Below, piece after piece: positions 1 to 7,272 of a stretch of DNA of 11,608 nucleotides. The stretch comes from Phialocephala subalpina. Taxonomy: Eukaryota; Ascomycota; Leotiomycetes; Helotiales; Mollisiaceae. Under the pieces are notes generated by a model, which saw nothing but the letters and a program-made list of their open reading frames with translations, made no database searches and was not told the origin of the DNA. Each line of letters starts with the position of its first letter. Within the stretch, counting starts at the first letter, position 1. The DNA lies in the NCBI GenBank assembly GCA_900073065.1, contig FJOG01000012.1:939200-950807 (forward strand), read 5' to 3'. The translations under genes and the position numbers were made by a program.

Positions 1-201
1 ATTTAATCAAAAATTTAACCTTTTTGAGCTCGTTTTCCTTAAAAGCAAAGAATAATCCATTTGCCAAAATAAAAGTATTATTTGTTTATATATTAATAAC
101 GCCGAATATATTTTTCGTAGTTATAATTAAAAAGTAAAGATTATATATCGATATAATCATAAATAGCTTCTTTTTATAATGCTTATAATACGTAGCCTAT
201 T
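1..201 (-). pseudogene. Element 2 gag-pol remnant, reverse transcriptase part downstream of the nested insertion
   Basis: Read on the minus strand, this stretch matches element 1 positions 5018-5218 without gaps (position p pairs with 5219-p), for example at the shared GAGCTC at 26-31. It encodes the RT segment around the YxDD-type active site. It is the part of element 2 lying 3' of the point where element 1 inserted; the 5' part resumes at 6589. Nearly all differences from element 1 are C-to-T or G-to-A, with stops where element 1 has Trp or Gln codons. The catalytic aspartate pair reads Asn-Asn. The gene continues beyond the left end of the window. It cannot encode protein. The match to element 1 is seen directly; the RT assignment follows from family knowledge. 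Confidence 0.93.
197..201. repeat. Target site duplication, left copy (CTATT)
   Basis: CTATT directly precedes the 5' LTR and recurs directly after the 3' LTR at 6589-6593. Five base pairs is the usual duplication length for copia-type integrases. Removing element 1 and one copy of CTATT restores a gapless alignment of element 2 to element 1 positions 5000-5040. Confidence 0.95.
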
Positions 202-218
202 TGTGGGTATAAGAGTAA

Positions 219-234
219 GCACGTGATCACGTGC
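219..234. promoter_or_regulatory. LTR palindrome with two CACGTG E-boxes
   Basis: GCACGTGATCACGTGC is a perfect 16-bp palindrome holding two CACGTG hexamers (220-225 and 228-233) two bases apart. CACGTG is the classical site for bHLH factors of the Cbf1/Pho4 type in fungi. The palindrome is intact in all three LTRs of the window (also 6398-6413 and 11385-11400), although it contains CpA/TpG sites that RIP usually attacks. A role as an upstream activating element in U3 is inference. Confidence 0.5.
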
Positions 235-267
235 GACGCTAGGCTGCACTAGGACTAGCGTGGGAAC

Positions 268-304
268 GCGCAAAGTTGGAGGATATAACTCTCCAACTTT
301 ACGC
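268..304 (+). other. Stem-loop in the 5' LTR
   Basis: AAAGTTGGAG at 272-281 pairs perfectly with CTCCAACTTT at 291-300 across a 9-nt loop. After one mismatch the stem extends by GCG (268-270) with CGC (302-304). The 3' LTR copy keeps the pairing through a G-to-A change in one arm and a C-to-T change in the other. It could be an RNA structure in R/U5 or a DNA-level repeat; the sequence does not decide. Confidence 0.55.
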
Positions 305-370
305 TCTTACTTCTGATTATCTACAACTCAACGGAATACAATAGCACAGTCTTATTATATTACGTTTTTA

Positions 371-390
371 ATTTATCACATGTGATAAAT
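371..390. repeat. 20-bp perfect palindrome near the end of the 5' LTR
   Basis: ATTTATCACATGTGATAAAT equals its own reverse complement. The 3' LTR copy at 6550-6569 keeps the central TCACATGTGA, but three of the five outer pairs are broken there by transitions. Its function is unknown; it may be a protein-binding site or a structured part of U5. Confidence 0.6.
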
Positions 391-409
391 ATCCCTAGTA
401 ATACCAACA

Positions 410-1020
410 CTGATTAATGGTTATTCAATCAACCACGGAACAACTAAGTTTATATTAGAAGAGGCTAATTGCGACGCAAAAGAAGCAATTACGCGCTCAG
501 GATAATTAATACGCTTCTAGAGGCTTCTTGAAAGAACGCGCTAGAAACGTTGCGATTATCAAAAGACTTGAAAAGGAAGCGCGAGAGGAGTCCCAACCTT
601 GTGCTACTTAATTAAGTTTGCGTCCATCACGCAAAACAACGAACGTTTACGAAGACTTGAAATAGGCAGCTTAAAGCGCTACTCGAGATTAACGTCAAGA
701 ACGACACTCTTCTACAAACCCGAAGCAGCGACCTCTTAGTTGAATTCTCGTTTCCACCAACTAAGAAAGCGCAAACTTCCACTCGAACGCGCTAATCTCC
801 ACTTATGATCATATCTCTAATAAAATTTCAAGCACGATTTCCGACAGTTTACTCTCAATAAACGACCTTCGATAGTCCTTTCGATAAAACGTTTACAATC
901 GGACTTTGCGCTTATAATAAGACACTTTGCGCAACTCTCGTCACCTAATATTAAGTGCAATAACATTTAATCGAATCATAACCAAAACTCTTTCTAATTA
1001 ATACCAAATTATACTTCAAA
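410..1020 (+). other. Element 1 leader and putative N-terminal gag region
   Basis: This lies between the 5' LTR and the recognisable capsid region. The frame used by the rest of gag-pol runs through it from about 421 but has eleven stops up to 979, and I see no convincing start codon; the ATG at 417 is in another frame. A primer binding site is expected just inside the LTR. TGGTTAT at 418-424 is the only candidate and matches an initiator-tRNA sequence too weakly to call. The stretch is homologous to element 2 sequence at roughly 10590-11207 on the minus strand. Confidence 0.5.
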
Positions 1021-2280
1021 ATAGCAGACATATCGAAAAAGGATTTCCTTTACGACAAAAATAAATGGAGAAAGCGATTTAACTCTACGAACGAAGACGA
1101 TTATAACGAGGAGACTATCAACGGATTTATTATACGCCGTCTTAATATCTACAAAAGAGAAAGATACGCAGACTATAATCTATGGGAAGCTTTTAAAGAA
1201 AATTTCGTAAGATAGACAATAAAAATCTTTCGTTTGGCCGACCCTAATCTTATTCGTCGTCTGCGCAACTTCCTACGCACATATAAATGCTAAGTACCAA
1301 GAGATAGAGCGTTAATTACTGAGAACCTTATTCGGGTTATTAACTCAAAGGAATTCCATAAGTAGACTACGCAAAAGATCAACGACTAATTGAGAAATCG
1401 CGGTAGCTTTTACTCACGACAAAATCAACCGTTGCCTCTAACTGCTTTAAGTTAGCCACTTGTATTGCAGCAGGCACTTCAACAACAGCCAAATTAATAA
1501 GCAACCACTAACCAAGACGTGACGAACTCAATTATCAAAGACCCAACTATACTTACTACCACCGATATACTAATGATTACGAGTGTTCGACTTTAAGAGG
1601 AACAATAATAAGATCAAATAATGTCTAATAACGACGACCTTTGCTCGGATTAACAATCGGGCCGACTAAGTACGACGACTAAGTTAATCACAAATTTAAT
1701 GAAGGTTTACTTTGAGGACAAGAAATACGGTGGAGAGTTATACGATTTCTTCGATAATAAAATATAGATCTTTTATGATTACTATAATAAAGTCGGACTA
1801 TTAAAGAACTAATTTAGTAAAGCGTTTTCCATTATACTAAAGAGCCGCGCGAGTATTTACTACTATAATTATATTATAAGAAGAAATCTCGGCTTCGAAT
1901 TAATAACAAATATAATTCGAAAACACTTTAAGACGGAGGAAAATCGATAATTATATATATCAATATAGAGAGAAACTACGTTGCCACGAATCGTTAAGAG
2001 TAACCCGTCAAAGACTAAGTTAGAGTGTCTCTAAATACTCTTTAATAAACTTCAAAAGATTCAGATGGGCTTATCCGGCGAGTACCAGAAGGAATATAAC
2101 CTCCGAGATCAAATTATTAGCGCTTGCCGCGGAGTTGAGGAGTGCAACTTAGCACTTTATAAGCCTACTACTACATTCGAGGGCGTTTGCGCTGAGTTAC
2201 GTTCGGCAGTAAGTATTGCGATACGCTTACGAGAGACATAATAATATAACTTGGATGTAACCAGCAAAAACTAAAAGAGT
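1021..2280 (+). pseudogene. Gag capsid-like region of element 1 (broken)
   Basis: The frame encodes a charged, helical-looking Gag protein, with a Gln-rich patch near 1465-1494. The part from about 1690 to 2235, reading from LMKVYFEDK to LRSAVSIAIRLRE, resembles the conserved capsid segment seen in fungal copia-type Gag proteins; that recognition is from memory of the family. The normal product would form the cytoplasmic particle that encloses the RNA. About 19 stops interrupt it here. Element 2 has the equivalent piece as an 83-codon open stretch at 9661-9912 on the minus strand, with Gln codons where element 1 has stops at 1765 and 1810. This supports the reading frame and shows that those stops are mutations. 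Confidence 0.75.
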
Positions 2281-2560
2281 GATAATAACGACGACCCGGA
2301 GTAATTCTAGACTAATTGAACATACGGACGACGTGGTAGAAACAGAGGAGGACAAGGCAAAGGAGAAAACCGAGGTAGAGGAGGCTCTCGCGGTGGATAT
2401 CGAGAAAGACGCGGATATCAAAGAAATTCGGCTTTATATCAAAAGAAGTACTATATTTATAATAAGCCGAGGTACTAGTCAATAAAATACTCGATCGAAA
2501 AAAGACGTTAAGCTTTCGACCGATTTCGACAACGATCTTAGAGCAAAGTAGACCACGATA
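2281..2560 (+). pseudogene. Gag nucleocapsid region: Arg/Gly-rich tract and a destroyed zinc knuckle
   Basis: After a cluster of three stops (2302, 2308, 2317) the frame encodes an Arg/Gly-rich basic tract from about 2326 to 2418, typical of RNA binding. It is followed by a CX2CX4CX4H-spaced knuckle at 2449-2490. All four zinc-ligand positions read Tyr (codons at 2449, 2458, 2473 and 2488). That is what TGY-to-TAY and CAY-to-TAY transitions would give. A stop at 2476 lies inside the knuckle. The normal domain would bind the element's genomic RNA. The same Tyr codons occur in element 2. Open frames overlapping this stretch in other phases are by-products of the Arg/Gly-rich codons. Confidence 0.85.
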
Positions 2561-2849
2561 TTACACTTGCATATTATCAGAGCTTCCTCGCTCAATGTGA
2601 GGGTGTAAAGGGTCTAGAGGATAAGAGACAGACAGAGTTAGACCAACTACTTATAAATATGGAAATAAAGGACAAATATAATAATTATGTCACAAAACTT
2701 AGAGAAATTGATGGTACGCAAACTATTACTATCCTTAATGATTAATTTACTCGCTATGCAATCACAAGAGAGGATATCTTTTATACTCTAACGTTATCTC
2801 AATAATTAGTACTCGAATCGGATCAATATTTAGCCTTTACATTCGAAGA

Positions 2850-3210
2850 CCGATACTCATTAGAGGTTTTCCAAGGAATTATGCCCGATAGTAGAGCCGC
2901 TGGAGTATCAACTGCTGGCCAATCACAATTCATGGCTCTGCGAAAGATCGACGCTAGCGTACAGCTAAATATTGCTATAGTTGGCGCTCATAAGATTAGA
3001 TTCGGTAAAGGCATTGCTATATCTCAAGGAACTATTCGAGTCGATACTCCACTAAGAGTTATCATCTTTCATATTATCCCTATAAATACGCTTTTCTTGT
3101 TCTGCATTTAAGACATGGATAAGATGGGTGTAAAGCTCGATAACTTAGAGAATATTCTGATTCAAGGAAATAAGGTTATTTCGGTTATGCGTAAGTAGGG
3201 CTACCCGTGG
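2850..3210 (+). pseudogene. Aspartic protease domain of element 1 (active site lost)
   Basis: The frame resembles the retropepsin-like protease of fungal copia polyproteins, which cuts Gag-Pol into its parts. The active-site triplet expected to be Asp-Ser/Thr-Gly reads Asp-Ser-Arg (codons 2887, 2890, 2893), a GGA-to-AGA change. It is followed by AAGVSTAG, which fits the family. An open stretch runs from 2806 to 3108, with stops at 2803, 3109 and 3196. The downstream segment KMGVKLDNLENILIQG (3124-3171) fits the linker region before integrase. The domain sits in the normal order, directly before the integrase zinc finger. Confidence 0.75.
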
Positions 3211-3246
3211 ATATTACTACATTAGCACGAACAAAGTATAGCTTAG

Positions 3247-4338
3247 AGTCATCTTACTGAAGCTGAATTACGCCAATTATACCGACGTTTTGGCTATCCA
3301 TCAGTTCGACGACTATTGAGAGTCCTTTAGCGAGCTAGCTATGAGGTAAATGCCAAGCATATTCAGCACTTCACTAAATACTGCCACCATTGCCAAATAC
3401 ACGGAAAATCTCCTAGAAGATTCAAGTTTACTCTATAAGACGACCACGAGTTTAACTACTTGGTTATCATCGACGTCTTACACTTAGACGGTAAGCCTAT
3501 CTTACAAGTAATAGATTCGTCTACGGCATTTCAAGCAGCTCGATTTCTTAAGGATATGTCTACGAGAGAGACATGGAATACTCTGCGCATGTGCTGGATC
3601 GATACATATTAAGGACCACTTAATTATATTATGCACGACGCTAAAAAGAATTTTTCATTAATAGAGTTTCGGCAATACGCTAAATCCATGGCAATTAAGA
3701 TCAAAGAAATCTTTATTGAAGCTCATAATAGCGTAGGAAAAGTGGAGAGATATCATACTCCGCTACGACGAGCCTACGAGATTATTCGAGACGAGCTAGT
3801 TCGTGAACAAATTAATAAGGACGTGGTTTTGTAGATAGCGGTTAAAACCGTTAACGATTCAATCGGACTTAATGGACTTGTACCAACTTTACTAGTCTTT
3901 GGGGCCTACCTTAGAATGACTAGTGAAGACGCACCATCACCATCAGTTATTAAGAGAGCTGAGGCAATTCGCGCAGCTACCAAAGAAGTCCGACGCCTTC
4001 ACGCTAAACGACAAGTTACGGACGCGCTAGCCATAAGAAATGGACCAAATACCACGCTTACTCTAAGACTACTAATCATGTCTGACGTACGCGTCTGGCG
4101 TGAGAAGAGAGGATGGAATAGTCCATACAAGCTACTGGATACGAATGGGGAGATTTGCACTATCGATATGCCTTACGGACCGACGAACTTCCAATCAATA
4201 ATTATTAAGCCATACTATAAGGACGACAATGAGCAGCCAACTTCCGACGACTCGACCCATCAAGTTTCTCCGTCGGACGGTTTAAATGGGGATAGTCTAA
4301 ACCATGAAAAGCCGATCGAGCAAGATAAGCCAATTTAA
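3247..4338 (+). pseudogene. Integrase domain of element 1 (catalytic triad intact, interrupted by stops)
   Basis: The N-terminal HHCC zinc finger is recognisable from 3256 to 3405. The two Cys are kept (codons 3382 and 3391), but the expected His positions read Tyr (3280 and 3295). The catalytic core keeps Asp 3472, Asp 3637 and Glu 3745, with exactly 35 residues between the last two: the D,D(35)E signature of retroviral-type integrases. AHNSVGKVERYH around the Glu is a typical copia form. The C-terminal part, open from 3835 to 4335, ends in an acidic, Ser-rich linker before RT. Stops fall at 3328, 3436, 3610 and 3832. The enzyme would have joined element cDNA to chromosomal DNA, making 5-bp duplications like the one seen here. 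Confidence 0.92.
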
Positions 4339-5280
4339 AGCCGTAGTCGAAGTAGACCTAAGGGATCACGAAATAAGGTCTACTAGCACTACGCTGAAAA
4401 CGTAAACAGCGAGGATTTTGATGACGTCTTTACGGCTACTATTAAGGACGGAGGCATATTATCCATGACTTTTATGATAAGCAAGGAAAAGTCTAATATG
4501 GAGTTAGCTTTAAAGCTACATCGGGAAGGTATAATTACTACCCCCGGACATCTATTTAAAGCTTCTCAAAAGAAGGAGATAAACGGTCTAATTGCTAGAG
4601 GGGTATTTAACCTCACGAAGCTCGACTATATCAAGCATACTAGAGTCCATATCTTTAATTCGAGACTAGTTAACGAGGTTAAGGGCAAAGCTACGAATAG
4701 TCCATATGAGAAATCAAGACTCGTAATTCAAGGCTATAACGATAAAAGAAAGCAAATGATTTTAACACAATCTCCGACAATTTAACGAGCTAGTTAGCGA
4801 GTGATTATAGCACTAGCGCCTACTTTAGCTCAACTTTTAAGCAAGAAGATCGGACTGTGGCTTCGAGACATTACTCAAGTCTATATTTAATCTACGATAA
4901 ACCTCCAACGACTCATATTAGCACGATTACTAAAAGAGACACGTCACTTACACCTACTCGACATTGTCATGGTCATATTAAAGCCATTATATGGTATTGC
5001 GGAAGCCGGAACACATTGGTGGGCTACGTACCATAAGCACTATAAGGAGAAGTTATCTATGACTATATCGATATACGACCTCTACTTTTTAATTACAACT
5101 ACGAAGGACGTGTTCGGCGTTATTGGCATGCAAACAAATGATACTCTTATCTTGGCAAACGAATCATTCTTTGTCCTTGAGGAAAACGAGCTCAAAAAGG
5201 CTAAATTTTTGGCTAAACCCAAGGAAGCCTTAACTCCGGATACGCCATTAATTTTCAATGGATGTGTTTTGTCCTAGCAC
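4339..5280 (+). pseudogene. Reverse transcriptase domain of element 1 (broken)
   Basis: This is an RVT_2-type (copia) polymerase. Open pieces at 4465-4782 and 4969-5274 are joined by a short stretch with stops at 4783, 4795 and 4888. Family landmarks are GVFNLTKLDYIK, KSRLVIQGYNDK, LTQSPTI, the RDITQVY block with the first catalytic Asp (codon 4867), PLYGIAEAGTHWWATYHKH and GMQTNDTLIL. The last is the YxDD-equivalent box. I expect Asp-Asp there in fungal relatives, but the first position reads Asn (codon 5137) and the second is Asp (5140). The element 2 insertion site corresponds to the Trp-Trp codons at 5017-5022. The domain would copy the element RNA into cDNA. Confidence 0.92.
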
Positions 5281-6123
5281 GGAGATACAATCGAGCTAAG
5301 ATAGAAGGAGTAAAGCAAGAAGCTTAAGTTAATTGATATTAAATCTGCCAATTTCCAGGCCGACTACAAAGAATAGCGTGCTAGAGGAGCATACATTGCT
5401 ACCATCTGCCAACCGGAGGCGATCTTTAATTTATTCGTTATTGCCTAGCACTAAGACCCAATTAAGGACGAAGTCGCTACTCTCAATAAGAGACTCAAAT
5501 GGCAAATCGACAATATGGACCGAAGCATTACGTATATCTTTCTCCAGCTATTTGTGGCCAAATTATTCGTCTTCGTCGATGGATTATTCGCAAATAACAA
5601 AGATTTTAGTTCTCAGATTAGATATAGAATCGTTCTTGCGAATAAGTCGACTCGATTAAACGGTGAGGAATTCGAATTTAAGGGCAACTTTATCTATTAG
5701 AGCTCGATAAAAAGTAAACGCGTAACTAGGAGCGTATTAACTTCTGAGATATATAGTATGGTAAGAGGAGTAAACATGGCTATTGCAATTGGCACTACTA
5801 TCAATATGATTACGGAGTAACTTGGATTTCCTACTATTCTTATTATCGTTTGCACCGACTCTTATTCTCTATACGAGTACTTAATCAAGCTAAGCACTAC
5901 TAAAGAGAAACGTCTAATGATCGATATTATAGCTCTACGTTAATCGTATGAGCGTAGGGAGCTGCAGGAGATTCGGTGGATTAATGGACAAGACAATATA
6001 ATCGATGCTATAACGAAATTAGCATTTAACAAGGCTCTAAAGAAGTTCTTAGATACTAATTGCCTTACGGTGAAAATGGAGGGATGGGTTAAAAGAGGAA
6101 AAGATAATGGAGTAGTGGAGTAG
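5281..6123 (+). pseudogene. RNase H domain and C-terminus of element 1 (interrupted by stops)
   Basis: A connection region with many stops (5302, 5311, 5374, 5446, 5452) leads into a copia-type RNase H, which would degrade RNA in RNA:DNA hybrids during reverse transcription. A candidate acidic set is present in the right order: Asp 5578 (VDGLFANNKD), Glu 5746 (TSEIYSM), Asp 5857 (CTDSYSL) and Asp 6004 (IIDAITK). SIKSKRVTRSVLTSEIY is a strong family landmark. Stops at 5698, 5818 and 5941 break the frame. The frame meets TAG at 6121, with a further 27 codons to TGA at 6205. Open frames in other phases around 5333-5659 are overlaps without family similarity. Confidence 0.88.
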
Positions 6124-6207
6124 AGCGGAGAAAGGTGGAGAGAGAAAGAGATAAAAAAGGGTGGAAAAGTGATTTACGCGTTGTATTTTGGAGTTATAGC
6201 TACCTGA

Positions 6208-6380
6208 CCGATAAGGCCAAAAATGGGGGATTTCCCCCTCTTTTAGCCTGATATTTTAGGCAATTACAGGAACATTAGCGAGTCTTACGTATCAACGGTA
6301 TACGGTAAGAGTGGAGGATAACTGCGTTTATTTCTCTGGAAAACTGGCCTTCGTCTTTCCCATAAAGAAAGAAATGCTAG
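6208..6380 (+). other. Element 1 3' untranslated region with hairpin and possible polypurine tract
   Basis: This non-coding stretch lies between the last possible stop and the 3' LTR. At 6225-6238 GGGGGA and TCCCCC form a tight 6-bp hairpin, flanked by partly complementary A-rich and T-rich arms. Just before the LTR, 6364-6375 (AAAGAAAGAAAT) is the best candidate for the polypurine primer of plus-strand DNA synthesis, although TGCTAG separates it from the LTR edge. A longer purine-rich tract lies upstream at about 6076-6170. I see no gene here. Confidence 0.5.
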
Positions 6381-6588
6381 TATAGGTATAAGAGTAAGCA
6401 CGTGATCACGTGCGACGCTAGGCTGCACTAAAACTAGCGTGGGAACGCGCAAAGTTAGAGGATATAACTCTCTAACTTTACGCTCTTACTTCTAATCATT
6501 TACAACTCAACGGAATACAATAGTATAGTCTTATTGTATTACGTTTCTGACCTATCACATGTGACAAGTATCCCTAGTGATACCAACA
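6381..6588 (+). repeat. 3' LTR of element 1 (208 bp)
   Basis: It is the partner of 202-409, the same length and without gaps. The 19 differences are all transitions and some run in each direction, so both LTRs were mutated after insertion. The first base pairs read TATAGG instead of TGTGGG, so the canonical TG end has been lost. It ends CCAACA, directly before the CTATT duplication. Confidence 0.96.
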
Positions 6589-6593
6589 CTATT
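6589..6593. repeat. Target site duplication, right copy (CTATT)
   Basis: Identical to 197-201. On the minus strand it corresponds to element 1 positions 5018-5022 (GGTGG), mutated here to AATAG. Confidence 0.95.
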
Positions 6594-7146
6594 AATAGGT
6601 TCCGGCTTCCATAATATTATATAAAGGCTTTAAAATAATTATAATAATATTAAGTAAATATAAATAATATATCTCCTTTAATAATTATACTAATATAAAT
6701 CGTTAGAAGTTTATCGCAAATTAAATATAAATTTAAATAATATTTCGAAATTATAATCCGATTTTCTTACTTAAAAATTAAATTAAAGTAAGCGCCAATA
6801 CTATAATAACTCGCTAATTAACTCGTTAGATTATCGGAGATTATATAAGAATTATTTGCTTTCCTTTATCGTTATAACCTTAAATTACGAGTTTTAATTT
6901 CTCGTATAAATTATTCGTAACTTTACTTTTAACCTCGTTAATTAATCTCGAATTAAAAATACGAACTCTAATATATTTAATATAATCGAGCTTCATAAGA
7001 TTAAATATTCCTCTTATAATAAGACCGTTTATTTCCTTCTTTTGAGAAGCTTTAAATAAATATCCGGGAGTAGTAATTATACCCTTCCAACGTAATTTCA
7101 AAGTTAACTTTATATTAAACTTCTTTTTACTTATTATAAAAACTAT
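6594..7146 (-). pseudogene. Element 2 reverse transcriptase, N-terminal part
   Basis: This is homologous to element 1 positions 4465-5017. The stretch at 6880-7101 is still open for 73 codons and reads GIITTPG and LFKASQKKEING like element 1, with conservative or RIP-type replacements. Toward the insertion point the copy has extra stops, and the Trp-Trp pair of element 1 has become two stops across the junction. The rest of the domain is at 1-201. No function is possible. Confidence 0.9.
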
Positions 7147-7272
7147 AAATAATATATTTCTTTCTTTAATAATAATCGTAAATATATTATCAAAGTCCTC
7201 GCTATCCTCGTTTTTAGCGTAATATTAATGGATTTTATTTCGTGATCCTTTAAATTTACTTCGATTATAATA

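Larger units (their letters stand above)
202..409 (+). repeat. 5' LTR of element 1 (208 bp)
   Basis: It starts TGTGGG and ends CCAACA. It pairs with the 3' LTR at 6381-6588 over 208 positions without gaps; I count 19 differences, all transitions. The LTR would supply the promoter (U3) and the polyadenylation signals. It contains a 16-bp palindrome at 219-234, a hairpin at 268-304 and a 20-bp palindrome at 371-390. I could not place the U3/R/U5 borders or a convincing TATA box. Confidence 0.96.
421..6207 (+). pseudogene. gag-pol polyprotein pseudogene of element 1
   Basis: One reading frame (codons starting at 421, 424 and so on) carries Gag, protease, integrase, reverse transcriptase and RNase H in sequence. 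I count about 60 internal stops, 57 TAA or TAG and 3 TGA. They fit CAA/CAG-to-TAA/TAG or TGG-to-TAG/TAA/TGA changes. No frame change is needed from the capsid region to RNase H. The longest open pieces are 3916-4338, 4465-4785 and 4969-5277. The natural end is either TAG at 6121, if that is genuine, or TGA at 6205 if the TAG is a mutated Trp or Gln codon. The start is not identifiable. A single fused gag-pol frame is common in copia-type elements. The product cannot be made. Confidence 0.93.
202..6588 (+). mobile_element. Complete but mutated Ty1/copia-type LTR retrotransposon (element 1), nested in element 2
   Basis: This is a full-length element of 6387 bp with two 208-bp LTRs, a 5-bp target duplication and one internal gag-pol frame in the copia order (integrase before reverse transcriptase). 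It would have moved through an RNA intermediate reverse-transcribed in a Gag particle, followed by integration. The LTRs begin TG (mutated to TA in the 3' copy) and end CA. It lies antisense to element 2 and splits the RT coding region of that copy. About 60 in-frame stops, almost all TAA or TAG, and loss of several catalytic or zinc-binding residues show it is dead. GC content is visibly higher than in the flanking element 2 sequence and changes exactly at the LTR edges. The pattern fits RIP in a filamentous ascomycete. Confidence 0.95.

Noticed and set aside
410..430. Primer binding site at TGGTTAT just inside the 5' LTR
   Set aside because: The match to an initiator-tRNA sequence is short and offset from the LTR edge; it was not strong enough to annotate as a feature.
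2227..2421. Minus-strand open frame of 64 codons, Ser-rich
   Set aside because: It is the complement of the Arg/Gly-rich Gag tract and the stop cluster before it; it has no family similarity and low complexity.
2279..2485. Plus-strand open frame of 68 codons, rich in Glu, Asp and Lys
   Set aside because: It is a shifted reading of the same Gag nucleocapsid stretch; the correct frame carries the Arg/Gly tract and the knuckle spacing.
3916..4785. Open frames at 3916-4338 and 4465-4785 as separate small genes
   Set aside because: They are in the same frame, contiguous with integrase and RT, and separated only by mutated codons, so they are pieces of one pseudogene.
5333..5659. Plus-strand open frame of 108 codons
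   Set aside because: It is out of frame with the RNase H landmarks that lie in the gag-pol frame over the same bases; I see no recognisable motif.
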